Assembly: GCF_050389805.1 (NCBI RefSeq)
Contig: NZ_CP130945.1
Span: forward strand, 2,170,001 to 2,234,000
Direction of reading: 5' to 3'
DNA: 64,000 nt
From: Bacillus_BD sp050389805
Lineage (GTDB): Bacteria > Bacillota > Bacilli > Bacillales > Cytobacillaceae
In this document: positions 36,437-45,382 of the stretch, piece by piece
Numbering within the stretch: the stretch's first letter is position 1
How the letters are laid out: each line of letters begins with the position of its first letter
Notes under the pieces: model-generated
What the model saw: the letters and a program-made list of their open reading frames with translations, nothing else
Told to the model about the DNA's origin: nothing
Databases searched by the model: none
Made by a program: the position numbers and the translations under genes

Positions 36437-36497
36437 AAATTCGTCCATATGGTAAAATATGGTGATATATATTTGAAATGACCACAAAGGAGGAACA

Positions 36498-36935
36498 ATG
36501 AATATGCCCTCATCTGAACCGGAGTTTACTATTACCCGCACCTTGAATGCGTGCCGCAAGCTCGTGTGGCGCGACTGGACGGAGTAGAAGGAACTCGCCG
36601 ACTGGTTGCCTTCGACACCTTTAGAGACCATCTCCTTCGATGTTCGCGAAGGTGGACGCTACCGCTACACGATGGTCAACATCGAGACAGGCGAGGAGTT
36701 TCCCACCGGAGGTGTGTTTCTCGAGGTCGTACCTTTCGAGCGGCTCGTCTTCACCTGGGGATACCCTGATGCTCCCATTGAGAAATCCCCTGTCGTGACC
36801 CTAACCCTCACCGCACACGGCGACCGCACCGAGATAATTTTCCACCTGCGTGGATTCGCTGGTTACCCCGGCGACCAGTACGTGTACGACGGCTGGTCCG
36901 ATGCGCTCGACATGATTGTGAAAAAATATACTTAA
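36498..36935 (+). pseudogene. SRPBCC/AHSA1-like protein, GC-rich, with in-frame TAG and truncated end
   Basis: AAAGGAGGAAC precedes ATG. Frame reads FTITRTLNACRKLVWRDWTE, TAG at 36585-36587, then KELADWLPSTPLETISFDVR and GGRYRYTMVN, the START-like AHSA1 family. It runs in frame into module sequence: WSDALDMIVKKYT stop, where the last residues come from ATTGTGAAAAAATATACTTA. The insert is visibly GC-rich (CGACTGG, CGAGCGGCTCG) beside neighbours of roughly one-third GC, so it came from another lineage, probably high-GC Gram-positives. Confidence 0.8.
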
Positions 36936-37007
36936 ACAAACAGGTGCCATACTTCAAGAAAGGAAGTTTGGCACTTCTTATTGAAGTAAGGGCAGGTTAA
37001 TTCAATA
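36914..37007 (+). repeat. Array module that truncates the GC-rich gene
   Basis: GATTGTGAAAAAATATACTT, AAACAGGTGCCATACTTCAA, arm TTTGGCACTTC, TTATTGAAGTAAGGGCAGGT. The GC-rich sequence stops at its first base. Confidence 0.75.
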
Positions 37008-37087
37008 ATAAAGCGATAGTTAGGTAAAGGAATAATCATCTTTAAAAGAGAACTTTATACATAAAATATAATTTCAGGAGTGGTAAA

Positions 37088-37306
37088 ATGCCTTTTATTA
37101 CTGTCAAAATGGCTAAAGGTAGAACAATTGAACAAAAACAGCAATTCGTCGATGCTATTACCAAAGAAGCAGTAAAAACTTTAAACGTTAAAAAGGAATG
37201 GATAACTGTAGTATTTGATGAATATGAACGGGAAAATTGGGCTACTGATGGACAGTTACATTCAATAAAATTTGGTGATGGTTTTGGAAAACAAGGAACA
37301 GAATAA
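37088..37306 (+). CDS. 4-oxalocrotonate tautomerase-like protein
   Basis: 72 residues, CAGGAGTGGTAAA before ATG. MPFITVKMAKGRTIEQKQQF: the Pro exposed after Met removal is the catalytic base of the tautomerase superfamily. Length and the EWITVVFDEYERENWATDG region fit DmpI/YwhB-like enzymes. A single-gene cassette with modules on either side. Confidence 0.88.
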   Translation: MPFITVKMAKGRTIEQKQQFVDAITKEAVKTLNVKKEWITVVFDEYERENWATDGQLHSIKFGDGFGKQGTE

Positions 37307-37311
37307 ACATT

Positions 37312-37347
37312 TCTTATTCAACTATAGGATGCATTTCTTAAAAAAGG
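37312..37347 (+). repeat. Array module, short
   Basis: TTCTTATTCAACTATAGGAT then GCATTTCTTAAAAAAGG. Confidence 0.6.
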
Positions 37348-37360
37348 GGGGTGGGAGAAT

Positions 37361-37639
37361 GTGACAGTATCTTGGAACTTGAATAAAACCTCAATTAATT
37401 TACCATACTCATATGAAAGTTTAGTTGAGTTATTAACTCGTATATCTAAAAATGTAAATAATTTCTCCCACTATGATTTTGCTAAGTGGTGCGATAATTT
37501 TACAATGGTCTTTGATGAAGCTAAATTATCACCAATCGTTGAAATTGCAGTTACTGTCGCACGGAATATAGAATGTCAATGGGATTTATTTTTGGTTAAT
37601 TCCTATTCATTAAAAGACTTGGAGAATATAGACTTATAA
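37361..37639 (+). CDS. Hypothetical cassette protein, probably frameshifted at its end
   Basis: 92 residues from GTG after a GGGGGGTGGGAGAAT site. MTVSWNLNKTSINLPYSYES and a helical body. Just after the stop, the next frame continues KVKLPQEWYVQWLEELNER to a stop at 37699, which looks like its true C-terminus; one indel would join them. No known family. Confidence 0.45.
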   Translation: MTVSWNLNKTSINLPYSYESLVELLTRISKNVNNFSHYDFAKWCDNFTMVFDEAKLSPIVEIAVTVARNIECQWDLFLVNSYSLKDLENIDL

Positions 37640-37712
37640 AAGGTAAAATTACCTCAAGAGTGGTATGTACAGTGGCTAGAGGAATTAAATGAGAGGTAAA
37701 TAATGAACCTGC

Positions 37713-37786
37713 TTGTTCCACTAATGGGTGTAATAGTACAAGTACAAGAATGGATTGCTGCGGCGATCTTTTTTTTTATTCGACTA
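37713..37786 (+). repeat. Array module interrupted by IS110
   Basis: TTCCACTAATGGGTGTAATA, TGGATTGCTGCGGCGATC hairpin, T-run, ATTCGACTA, then the IS110 end starts with AACCAG. Elsewhere ATTCGACTA continues as ACGGGCAGG (4240), so the element sits inside the module. Confidence 0.65.
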
Positions 37787-38515
37787 AACCAGCTAATAGT
37801 TTGTCAATATTTTTCATTAAAAACTTAAAATCATCCATGCTATACTAAAAAAGGGTATACCAAATAGCCTTCCGTTTTCTAACAAATGGAAGGTTTTGTG
37901 TTATTTAGTCAGATATAGGTTTTAAGCTATATCCTGGAAAGTTGTTTTGTTCTTTAAAAGGGCATAAATCCAATGTAAGAGCTTATTTACACAAGCAATC
38001 ATAGCTACTTTAAAAGGCTTTCCTTCTCCACGTTTTTTGTCATAGAACTCACGCATTCTTTTATTGCGAGGAATGATTTTATCAGTCGTTTTCTTCTTGC
38101 GACAATCACGAATGGAACAACGAACTGCCATATATAAGGCATGACGAAGCCTACTAGGTCCTCGTTTTGTAATGCGATTTTTAGTGGCTGTAAACTTTCC
38201 TGATTCGAAGACACTAGGATCAACTCCAGCGAAGGCTATGAGCTTTTTAGGATTGTTAAATCGATCTATCTCACCGATTTCAGAAATAATCGTTGTCGCG
38301 ATCTTTTCTCCAATACCAGGGATAGATTTGATGATATTATATTCTTCAATTTCTTTTGCGAGGGCGTCTATCTCTGTCTCTAACTTTGATAGATGCTCTT
38401 TGTACTGAAGAAGAATATTTATATACATACCTAGACTTAAAATATGACTCTGGTAAATTGTCTTTTCAAAAGGGTCATGTTTGAGAAAGAACCGCAGAAG
38501 GTGTTGTTGTGACCA
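37787..38515 (-). mobile_element. IS110-family element, right part only
   Basis: Shares its outer 140 bp (AACCAGCTAATAGTTTG, TTCCGTTTTCTAACAAATGG hairpin) with the element at 47.5 kb and carries the C-terminal part of its transposase. The 5' half and other end are missing, cut at about 38500. Confidence 0.8.
37922..38515 (-). pseudogene. IS110 transposase, C-terminal fragment
   Basis: About 195 residues remain of roughly 400. Contains IIKSIPGIGEKIATTIISEI and FAGVDPSVFESGKFTATKNR, the Transposase_20 (IS116/IS110/IS902) domain with the catalytic Ser region. The N-terminal DEDD (RuvC-like) domain is gone; the first 18 residues (NPWSQQHLLRFFLK) derive from unrelated sequence. Confidence 0.85.
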
Positions 38516-38568
38516 CGGATTACGTTGCATGGTTGGGCTACGAAGAGGGCGACGGAATAAAAGATATT

Positions 38569-38607
38569 GACAGTCATCTCATATTATTGAGGTGGCTGTT
38601 TTTTTGA
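38569..38607 (+). terminator. Terminator of a lost gene
   Basis: ACAGTCATCTCA / TGAGGTGGCTGT stem and TTTTTTTG. Confidence 0.7.
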
Positions 38608-38612
38608 AGCAG

Positions 38613-38668
38613 GAGGGGCGTTCTGGTGTTTTCATGCAAAATATTTGAAAAGTGAGGACGTCCCCCGA
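38613..38668. repeat. REP-like hairpin
   Basis: GGGGCGTTCTGGTGTTTTCA pairs imperfectly with TGAAAAGTGAGGACGTCCCC. Related in form to 62627-62685. Confidence 0.55.
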
Positions 38669-39128
38669 GTGTTAATCCCTTTGATTGGACAGGTTACTCA
38701 AGATGATCCCGCAATTCATTATCCAAAACTCCTTATCTCCATTCATTTAACTCTATTATATTTGATCGTACTACTAGAAATCATTCTGTTAATAAATGTC
38801 CTGTTCGATTAGATGACTTAGATAATCGCGTCCTAATGACCTTTTAACTAGTAAGTCATCCTACTTTATAAAAATAGAAGCTATTGTATTCCAGTATGAT
38901 GTCAAAAGTCACAATCATCTCTTTAAACAATTCTATATTAATATTATAATAGTAAAAAAATATGTATTATAAAAGTATTAGGAAATAAGTTGAGTGTGAT
39001 TTTTATTACGAGAGACCAAAGACTCAGCAAATCCAAACAATGGCTCTCATCCCAACCATTTATGTTAAAAAATGAGCAATTAGTTGTTGTAAAGATGAGA
39101 AAAGGTATAGAAGAAGGAAGGTTACAAA

Positions 39129-40127
39129 ATGGAAGTACTTTCAAAATTTCAGACAGAACATTACCAAAAATACATATCGAATGGGGTTTTCCAACATCTT
39201 TCGGAAGGAATAGCGGCTTTTCAAAAGGAAGATTATTTTTCTGCTTCTGTGTGGGGATCTGTTTTCTTAGAGGCATTTTTAGCGGAATGGATGGACCGTT
39301 TTAATATTAAGATGACCTCAAAGAATGCGGATTTATACAATCGAATTCAGAGAATAGAAAATAATACAGGCACCCCTGGAGATATTACGGATCGTTGTAA
39401 TACAATAAGAACCCTGAGAAATCGTCTTGTCCATGATAAAGGACTAAAAAAGACAACTATTGAAGAGGATGCTTGTACCATCTATATTAATTTAAGAGAA
39501 ATTCTAGAATGGTATTGTAAAAAAGCGAGTTCAATCTCCGTTGTAGATAAAGTACAGAACGAAGAAATAATCGATGAAGAAGGGCTACTGCCTGTTTTCA
39601 TTAGTACGTTAAATCCTGATAATGAAAAACAACGTTTCTTTCTAAGTGGATTTAAGGAGCGGCTTAGAAAGATTGGAATTAAGCCAGTCACCTGTGAGTT
39701 TAATTTTTATGATGGAAAGGATCCATTGTTAAAGGTTAGGAACGAGATTTCAAGATGCAAAGCCATGATTGTAATCGGTTTAGAGAGAAGTAATGCCTAT
39801 TATATTAAAGATAAGGAAGGGTCCAAGAAAGAGAATGTAGAAACGCATAGAAAATATACATCAGGTTGGCTTCATTTGGAAGCTGGATTAGCTAATGCAC
39901 TCGGTAAAGAAGTTTTTGTGTTATGTCAATATGATATATATAGTGATGGGATATTTGATCGAAATTGGAACACGTATCCTGTTCTGGAATTCACAGAACT
40001 TGATGAATATTCTAGGGAATTCGCCATGTTTTTTGACTACTTACAAGCATGGGGAAAAGTAAAGAAGAATACGTCTACCGAAGGGGTTAAGGAGGATACT
40101 TTGATAAAAGTAGAATCTAGTGAATGA
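39129..40127 (+). CDS. HEPN-like / TIR-like two-domain protein (defence operon gene 1)
   Basis: 332 residues. Residues about 15-130 are a helical HEPN/DUF4145-like domain with the Rx4H motif RNRLVH (about 97-102) in TIRTLRNRLVHDKG. Residues about 150-300 form an alpha/beta TIR- or deoxyribosyltransferase-like domain: LPVFISTLNPDNEKQRFFLS, IGIKPVTCEF, EISRCKAMIVIGLERSNAYY, then SGWLHLEAGLANALGKEVFV, whose Glu matches the conserved Glu of NAD-cleaving TIR-like folds. It could degrade RNA and/or make or consume a nucleotide signal. First gene of a three-gene operon with gaps of 83 and 43 bp. Domain calls are by eye. Confidence 0.7.
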   Translation: MEVLSKFQTEHYQKYISNGVFQHLSEGIAAFQKEDYFSASVWGSVFLEAFLAEWMDRFNIKMTSKNADLYNRIQRIENNTGTPGDITDRCNTIRTLRNRLVHDKGLKKTTIEEDACTIYINLREILEWYCKKASSISVVDKVQNEEIIDEEGLLPVFISTLNPDNEKQRFFLSGFKERLRKIGIKPVTCEFNFYDGKDPLLKVRNEISRCKAMIVIGLERSNAYYIKDKEGSKKENVETHRKYTSGWLHLEAGLANALGKEVFVLCQYDIYSDGIFDRNWNTYPVLEFTELDEYSREFAMFFDYLQAWGKVKKNTSTEGVKEDTLIKVESSE

Positions 40128-40210
40128 ACGAATTCAATCTAGTTTATTCACTACAGTAAAAGAAGAACATAATAATATTCATATAGTAAACGAGGAGAAT
40201 ACAGAGTTAT

Positions 40211-40936
40211 ATGAGTTCAATTAAACAAGATTATAGATTATCCGAGCGTTTTGAAGTGGCATTTAATCAAATCCATGAATCATTAAAGTCAATCGTAAAG
40301 ATAAAGGATGACCGATTTAAGGTGTTATTGGATGTAGGTTCTAGAAAACATAAAATGATAGACAAGTATTATAACGATCTTAAACAATATGCAAAGCTTC
40401 GAAATTCACTTGTTCATGATAAGAAAGAAATGGGTTACTATATTGCCGAACCCCATATTGATGTAGTTAAACATATAGAAAAAATTGCCACCATCTTTAA
40501 CAAGCCAAATTACGCTCTTTCCATTGCTACAAAAGATGTAATCTACCTTGATTATGCGGATAGTATCATCACTGCACTTCAAGCCATAAAAAAATATGGA
40601 TACTCTCAATACCCGGTTTATAAAAATAAAGAATGTGTTGGTTTATTGAAAACAGGGGATATCGTAAATTGGATGTCCGATAACATCATCAATACCCTCG
40701 TTGATATGACTGATATTACAGTTGGAGATGTAATTGCCAATGTGAAACATCATCCCATTGAATTTTCCTCAAAAGCAATCGACATTTTTTCGATTGAAGA
40801 GATCTATGAGAGAAAGCATAAAGAAAAAGTAGATTTAGAGGTAGTCATTATAACAGAAAATGGTAATGGTTATGAAACCCCATTAGGTATGGTCACGGCT
40901 TGGGATTTGATTGAGATTGACTATACAGTGGACTGA
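40211..40936 (+). CDS. HEPN-like / CBS-domain protein (defence operon gene 2)
   Basis: 241 residues; GAGGAG lies about 13 bases before the ATG, somewhat far. Residues 1-95 are helical with LKQYAKLRNSLVHDKKE, the same RN-x-LVH as gene 1. Residues about 100-240 look like a CBS pair: SIATKDVIYLDYADSIITAL, YSQYPVYKNKECVGLLKTGD and later VVIITENGNGYETPLGMVTA. CBS modules bind adenine nucleotides, so this may be a nucleotide-sensing switch. With the TIR-like protein upstream and channel-like protein downstream, it could be the sensor. Inference. Confidence 0.7.
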   Translation: MSSIKQDYRLSERFEVAFNQIHESLKSIVKIKDDRFKVLLDVGSRKHKMIDKYYNDLKQYAKLRNSLVHDKKEMGYYIAEPHIDVVKHIEKIATIFNKPNYALSIATKDVIYLDYADSIITALQAIKKYGYSQYPVYKNKECVGLLKTGDIVNWMSDNIINTLVDMTDITVGDVIANVKHHPIEFSSKAIDIFSIEEIYERKHKEKVDLEVVIITENGNGYETPLGMVTAWDLIEIDYTVD

Positions 40937-40979
40937 TTTATGAACATCATACAATGTTTGTAGGAAAGGAGTAGACTAG

Positions 40980-42770
40980 ATGCTAGTCAATAGTAAAGTC
41001 CTTTATCGCATCGAACCATTTTATTTTAATGATGACTATAATGGAATTCAATTACAGGATGGTTTTCGGTTATATCATTTTAATAAACAATTTTATTATC
41101 AATATATTCAGCAGCTTTTCTTTGTAGAAAATCAAAATGGGAAGACCATTGCAAAAACATATATTACCGATTGGAATCAAGTATCTAAAATTACATTTAA
41201 GAATCGTTTAGACAACAATGAAATGACATCTTTTCCAGGTAAAAAATGTGAGTATCGCTACTATGTAAACTATGATGAAAATAATACAGGTAAAATACAA
41301 CGTTGCATCTATTTTAAAATTGAAAATATACAAATCATTGCATCCATGTCACATGTTGGGATGGTTGTCTATGAATTTAGTATTGAACGTATGACGGAGT
41401 CGAAAAAAATGAACGATGAGTCAACTTTTCAAGAGGTTGAAATGGAATTAACACCGCAAAATTATGAATGGGCTGTTTATGCATTAAGAAGTATTCACCA
41501 GGTAAAAAAGAATGCTATACAGCTGCAAGTTGAAAATAAGGAAAACAAAGAACAAAGAGCTGCGTATTTTAAAGCGAAAAACTTTCATTTACCGGAACCA
41601 GAGAAGATTCCTTATATTTTTAAACCATTTGACTGGTGTGAACTGACAAATGCGATCATATCTAAATTTTTTAAAGAACCATACGGTTTTGCTGAAAGCC
41701 AAAAACCGGGTCGATATGCTTTGATGTACACCGGTGCGATGATATCGCAACAGGATGAAAATGACAAAAAGGAGTTAGTGAATCATCTATTTAAAATTAG
41801 CCGTGGCTATAAACATACATATTATAAACATGCTGACCTTGAGGACGTCATTCAACCATTTGATAATGTATGGTGGTATTTTTCAGATGAAGGTGCGTCA
41901 AGTTTTGTATTAGAAATGAATGATCAAGCGGCGATGAGTTTTTTTGAGAGTCAATATACTTCAAAATGGTCTACTAACTATTTTTATATGTACATATTAG
42001 TACTTATTCAAAAGTTCTCCTTTATTTATTATACGATAAAAACAAATGAGCGATTAGAGAACTCTATTTTATATAAGGATGGAACACATAAAATTGAGGA
42101 AATAGAACTAGAATTACTAGAAACACGTAAGCTCTATCAAACGATTTTAAAATTTCAAATTCAGGCCTATCATGAGCAAATCTCGCAGCTCACACATTAC
42201 AATCTTTTATATACACAATTGTTTCAAAAACTGCATATCCCAGAACTAAGGAACGAGTTAACAAAAAAATTAGAAACCTTTAGTCGGGTCATTGAATCAA
42301 TTGCCACGGAGAAATTAACTCATGAAAAACAGAAACAAGAAGCAGAGGCAGCATTAATATTTGAACAAAAACAAGAACAAATAAGATTAGAAGAAAAGGA
42401 TCGAGAAGAGCGTAAAGAACAAGTAGAAAAACAAAATAAAGTCATCCAAACGATTACTTATATCCTTTTACCTGCCACATTAACGACAGGTATATTAGGA
42501 ATGAATATTCCGTTTATTGCCCAATCGAAAAATATACTATTCTTACCAGTCATATTCGCCGTAATAGCATGTACAGCTTTAATGTCCATGTTAATCAATA
42601 AAATTGAGTGGATCACATCAAAAATGGTATTAGTTGTGTCCTCTATCATATTGATTATCTGTTTATTTTTGGCATTAGAAGATTATAAGCAAACTGAAAA
42701 GGTGGAAGAAAAAGTTCTGTTTGAAGAACTGTGTGAAAAAGTTGAAGGGTGCTCGTATGTAGAGGGATAA
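40980..42770 (+). CDS. Coiled-coil membrane protein with CorA-type GMN motif (defence operon gene 3)
   Basis: 596 residues, AAAGGAG 8 bases before ATG. A large N-terminal soluble region (1-360), then a helical region and a charged coiled coil about 430-485 (QKQEAEAALIFEQKQEQIRL). Three TM segments follow: ITYILLPATLTTGILGMNIP (about 488-510), ILFLPVIFAVIACTALMSML, and VLVVSSIILIICLFLALE. GILGMN sits at the end of TM1, as in CorA magnesium channels, after the long helix. The N-terminal region has no obvious CorA homology, so this is a CorA-like channel effector with a novel sensor. Predicted to permeabilise the membrane when activated. Confidence 0.7.
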   Translation: MLVNSKVLYRIEPFYFNDDYNGIQLQDGFRLYHFNKQFYYQYIQQLFFVENQNGKTIAKTYITDWNQVSKITFKNRLDNNEMTSFPGKKCEYRYYVNYDENNTGKIQRCIYFKIENIQIIASMSHVGMVVYEFSIERMTESKKMNDESTFQEVEMELTPQNYEWAVYALRSIHQVKKNAIQLQVENKENKEQRAAYFKAKNFHLPEPEKIPYIFKPFDWCELTNAIISKFFKEPYGFAESQKPGRYALMYTGAMISQQDENDKKELVNHLFKISRGYKHTYYKHADLEDVIQPFDNVWWYFSDEGASSFVLEMNDQAAMSFFESQYTSKWSTNYFYMYILVLIQKFSFIYYTIKTNERLENSILYKDGTHKIEEIELELLETRKLYQTILKFQIQAYHEQISQLTHYNLLYTQLFQKLHIPELRNELTKKLETFSRVIESIATEKLTHEKQKQEAEAALIFEQKQEQIRLEEKDREERKEQVEKQNKVIQTITYILLPATLTTGILGMNIPFIAQSKNILFLPVIFAVIACTALMSMLINKIEWITSKMVLVVSSIILIICLFLALEDYKQTEKVEEKVLFEELCEKVEGCSYVEG

Positions 42771-43271
42771 TATCTCGTAAACTTTTTAGAGGATAAATAT
42801 AATGGATTAAACTGTTGATGATTTAAGTTTAGCATTTACAACTGTTCGGACACTTAGATGATTACTGGCATGATTGGAATATTCGACTATGGAATCATCA
42901 TACCTAATATAGATTGAAAGAGGTAAAGGTAAATGAAAAAAGAACCGATGTAATAGAAGAAATATTAAAAAAGCTTTCTTTTCTTTCTAATCAACACTTA
43001 GTGGAGATCCTTGAACGGGCGAATAAACTATTTTTAACGAAAACCGTTATCATCTGTAACTGATTTTCGTAATTTTAGATCCCGTGCTTGATGACGAAAT
43101 TTTTAAAATTACTAATCACAAGAAAATATAACACCTCAATTTTTTACTTCATTCTCTACCTTTTCTTGATGAGTTTGAATAATACTAAAGACCTAAAATT
43201 TATACAATAAAATCTATAAATATTATATACTATATTTATTCTACTTTTTTACATCTAAAGGAGGCAATCCA
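42771..43271. other. Spacer between the two parts of the defence island
   Basis: Contains short coding remnants (HLDDYWHDWNIRLWNHHT at about 42848-42900) and one small candidate gene listed separately. The right end is AT-rich (ATATTATATACTATATTTAT) and could carry the promoter of the phospholipase-like gene. Confidence 0.4.
42914..43063 (+). CDS. Possible 49-residue protein
   Basis: TTG-initiated frame LKEVKVNEKRTDVIEEILKK then LSFLSNQHLVEILERANKLF. No good ribosome site. The helical pattern resembles short phage-type proteins. It may be a remnant. Confidence 0.3.
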   Translation: MKEVKVNEKRTDVIEEILKKLSFLSNQHLVEILERANKLFLTKTVIICN

Positions 43272-44249
43272 ATGCCAAAAGAAGTAACTCATTTTCTGAT
43301 TGCAGAAAAAGTCTGTGAAGAACTTGACAAAAGTCCATTTTGGAAACCTTATTTAAAAAATAAAAATTTGATTCTCCTTGGCTCTATATTTCAAGATAGC
43401 TTATATTATCTCCCGGACGATTACAGTGAGGAAATAGTAAAATTGCCCGATGTTTTTCATGGTGCCAATGGGGAAGATACATTTTTATTAATTAAAGAAT
43501 TATTGATGAAAAATGTAATTAATTTAGAAGATTCACATATAATCTCGTTTATAATAGGGATGATTACGCATATTTGTGCTGATTCTACAGTTCATCCGGT
43601 CGTATATTATTATACTGGAAATTACTATGATAAAGATCCGGAAAAAAAATCAAAAGCAGTTACATACCATAGAAAAATAGAAGGTTTATTTGATGTTTAT
43701 TTTTGTGAAGGCTACCAATTAATTAACCAGTATTCAATTCAAAAACTATTAGACACTGGAGTTAATAATCGTGACTTTTTTGGTAAAATATCAAAGGGGA
43801 TTACAATTAATGAAGAATCAGAACATGTAGCTGAGGCAATACTAAAAGCTTATGAGAGATTTGGTAATGTACAAAAATACTTTAATCATCCACTTATTAG
43901 GAATATCCTTCCCTTTGCAGATAAACTCGTATCCAAAAAATATAGAGAACTTTTTGGCCTATTCTATTCTTCGGACCTAAAAAAACATCTTCATAACGTT
44001 TCAGGTCCTATTAATTATCAAAACCCATTAACTGGTGAAGAATACGATTCTACATTAAATGAATTGTTCAGCACATCTGTAAAAGAATCCATTAAGATTT
44101 GCAAATTGCTAGAAGATATATTAACTCAAAGAAGTTCTGTTGAAGAGATTCCTTATGGACCATCATTAGAGCTTGGACAACCTCATTGCTATGTAGATAA
44201 TATGCAGTATTTTTATAAAAAAGATTTCTTCAAAAAAGAGGGAAGATAA
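43272..44249 (+). CDS. Zinc-dependent phospholipase C-like protein
   Basis: 325 residues, AAAGGAGG before ATG. Begins MPKEVTHFLIAEKV and contains GMITHICADSTVHPVVYYYT, NYYDKDPEKKSKAVTYHRKI: the His/Asp-rich metal site of the zinc_dep_PLPC family, intracellular-type without a signal peptide. Such proteins may cut phospholipid head groups or other phosphodiesters. Its stop is directly followed by the GTG of the next gene, so the two are coupled. Possible lipase effector; the HEPN-like partner supports a defence or toxin role. Confidence 0.75.
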   Translation: MPKEVTHFLIAEKVCEELDKSPFWKPYLKNKNLILLGSIFQDSLYYLPDDYSEEIVKLPDVFHGANGEDTFLLIKELLMKNVINLEDSHIISFIIGMITHICADSTVHPVVYYYTGNYYDKDPEKKSKAVTYHRKIEGLFDVYFCEGYQLINQYSIQKLLDTGVNNRDFFGKISKGITINEESEHVAEAILKAYERFGNVQKYFNHPLIRNILPFADKLVSKKYRELFGLFYSSDLKKHLHNVSGPINYQNPLTGEEYDSTLNELFSTSVKESIKICKLLEDILTQRSSVEEIPYGPSLELGQPHCYVDNMQYFYKKDFFKKEGR

Positions 44250-45329
44250 GTGACAGCGGAAATAAATGACAAACTAACTTTTATTGAAGAATCTCTAAAG
44301 GCAAATAGAAATGCAGTTGTAGTTCGGGAATGCGGCTCTCTTTTTGAACAGGTACTTAAAAGGATGTTTAGAGAACTATTAACCGGGTTACCGTTTGAAA
44401 AGCGGAGGGTATTTATAGAAGTTGAAAATACCATTGGAAAAGGCAAAAAAGGCTTCGAAAAATTTACCCTGGGTGAAATGGTTGGCTTGGAACGACAAGT
44501 AAAATTATTAAATAATTGGTCTGAGTATACAAATACAAATATCGGTTTGCTTACTTCCTTTGATCTGGCCTCGATTGTAGCACTTAGGAATAAGTGTGTA
44601 CATGCCACCGATATAGAGGATGATAGGGAAATCGTCAGCAATCTAGAAGCCAATTTAGTATATAATTACCTAAAAAACTTGCTAGCAGTCATCGGTATGA
44701 TTGATTTTAATAAAGAAGTCCCTCTTAAAAAGGATAGTCCGGAATACCAAAATAAAAAAGATACAAATAATGTTGTTTATGAAAATATTGAGTCAGTTAA
44801 TGATGTGTATCCTATATTGATAAAGATTATTAATAAATTTATAAATGAAGGGACCAAAATTGAAATCTTAAATTTTGGTTTAGATTTGGAAACAGTATGG
44901 CCTAGATTACTGATTAATATTATTAATAATAGAGAATGGGATAATATTACCTATAAGGGGCTTTTGATTAATCCTCTTTCAGAAAAAATCAATCAATACT
45001 GCGACGTTTATATTTCACCTTCGACTGCTAGTCAAGTAATGAAAAAATTAAATACTACTATTAAAAAAAATAAAGAATATTTAGTTGACCGAAACATTCA
45101 AATTGAATTCAAAACCTATGATGACCTCCCTATTATTCATGGCTTTAGTATTAATAATAGATATCTCTTTTTTAGCTTAACTTCATTTGAAGATGGAGAA
45201 CTCACTGGTGGATTCGGTGGATACGGCTATTATGAAAGTGGAAAATCAGGGAAAACCTTTGAATATTTCTTAGAATCCTTCAAAAATTGGTTTGATTACT
45301 ATTGGAATCTTGAAATCAATAATCAATGA
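44250..45329 (+). CDS. HEPN-like protein with unrecognised C-terminal domain
   Basis: 359 residues from GTG directly after the preceding stop (GAGGGAAGATAA as ribosome site). N-terminal about 1-150: helical HEPN/DUF4145-type with VVVRECGSLFEQVLKRMFRE and Rx4H motif RNKCVH in SIVALRNKCVHATD (about 113-118). C-terminal about 185-355: ILNFGLDLETVWPRLLINII, VYISPSTASQVMKKL and IIHGFSINNRYLFFSLTSFE. The single HGF/INNRYLFF region recalls PLD-like or EAD-type effector domains, but I cannot fix the family. Same Rx4H form as two proteins at 39-41 kb. Confidence 0.65.
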   Translation: MTAEINDKLTFIEESLKANRNAVVVRECGSLFEQVLKRMFRELLTGLPFEKRRVFIEVENTIGKGKKGFEKFTLGEMVGLERQVKLLNNWSEYTNTNIGLLTSFDLASIVALRNKCVHATDIEDDREIVSNLEANLVYNYLKNLLAVIGMIDFNKEVPLKKDSPEYQNKKDTNNVVYENIESVNDVYPILIKIINKFINEGTKIEILNFGLDLETVWPRLLINIINNREWDNITYKGLLINPLSEKINQYCDVYISPSTASQVMKKLNTTIKKNKEYLVDRNIQIEFKTYDDLPIIHGFSINNRYLFFSLTSFEDGELTGGFGGYGYYESGKSGKTFEYFLESFKNWFDYYWNLEINNQ

Positions 45330-45382
45330 GGATATGTAGCGGGTTAAGTATGACACTTACACAGGTCCTTGATTTTCATTTA

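Larger units (their letters stand above)
38516..39128. other. Intergenic region left of the defence island
   Basis: Starts with a 30-codon fragment EGVVVTTDYVAWLGYEEGDG on the plus strand that ends in a terminator. A REP-like hairpin follows. From 38670 to 39128 I see only AT-rich sequence; TATTATAAT near 38943 could be a -10 box for the operon. The site AGGAAGG lies 7 bases before the first operon gene. Confidence 0.4.

Noticed and set aside
36551..36769. 72-residue Arg-rich frame in the GC-rich segment
   Set aside because: An alternative frame of the SRPBCC gene; the composition is typical of a GC-rich off-frame.
38990..39304. 104-residue reading frame overlapping the start of the HEPN/TIR-like gene
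   Set aside because: It lies mostly in another frame of the gene, has no ribosome site, and its second half is low-complexity Phe/Cys-rich translation.
39129..40127. Thoeris ThsB
   Set aside because: The TIR-like domain is preceded by a HEPN-like domain and no ThsA (SIR2/SLOG or macro-domain type) gene is adjacent.
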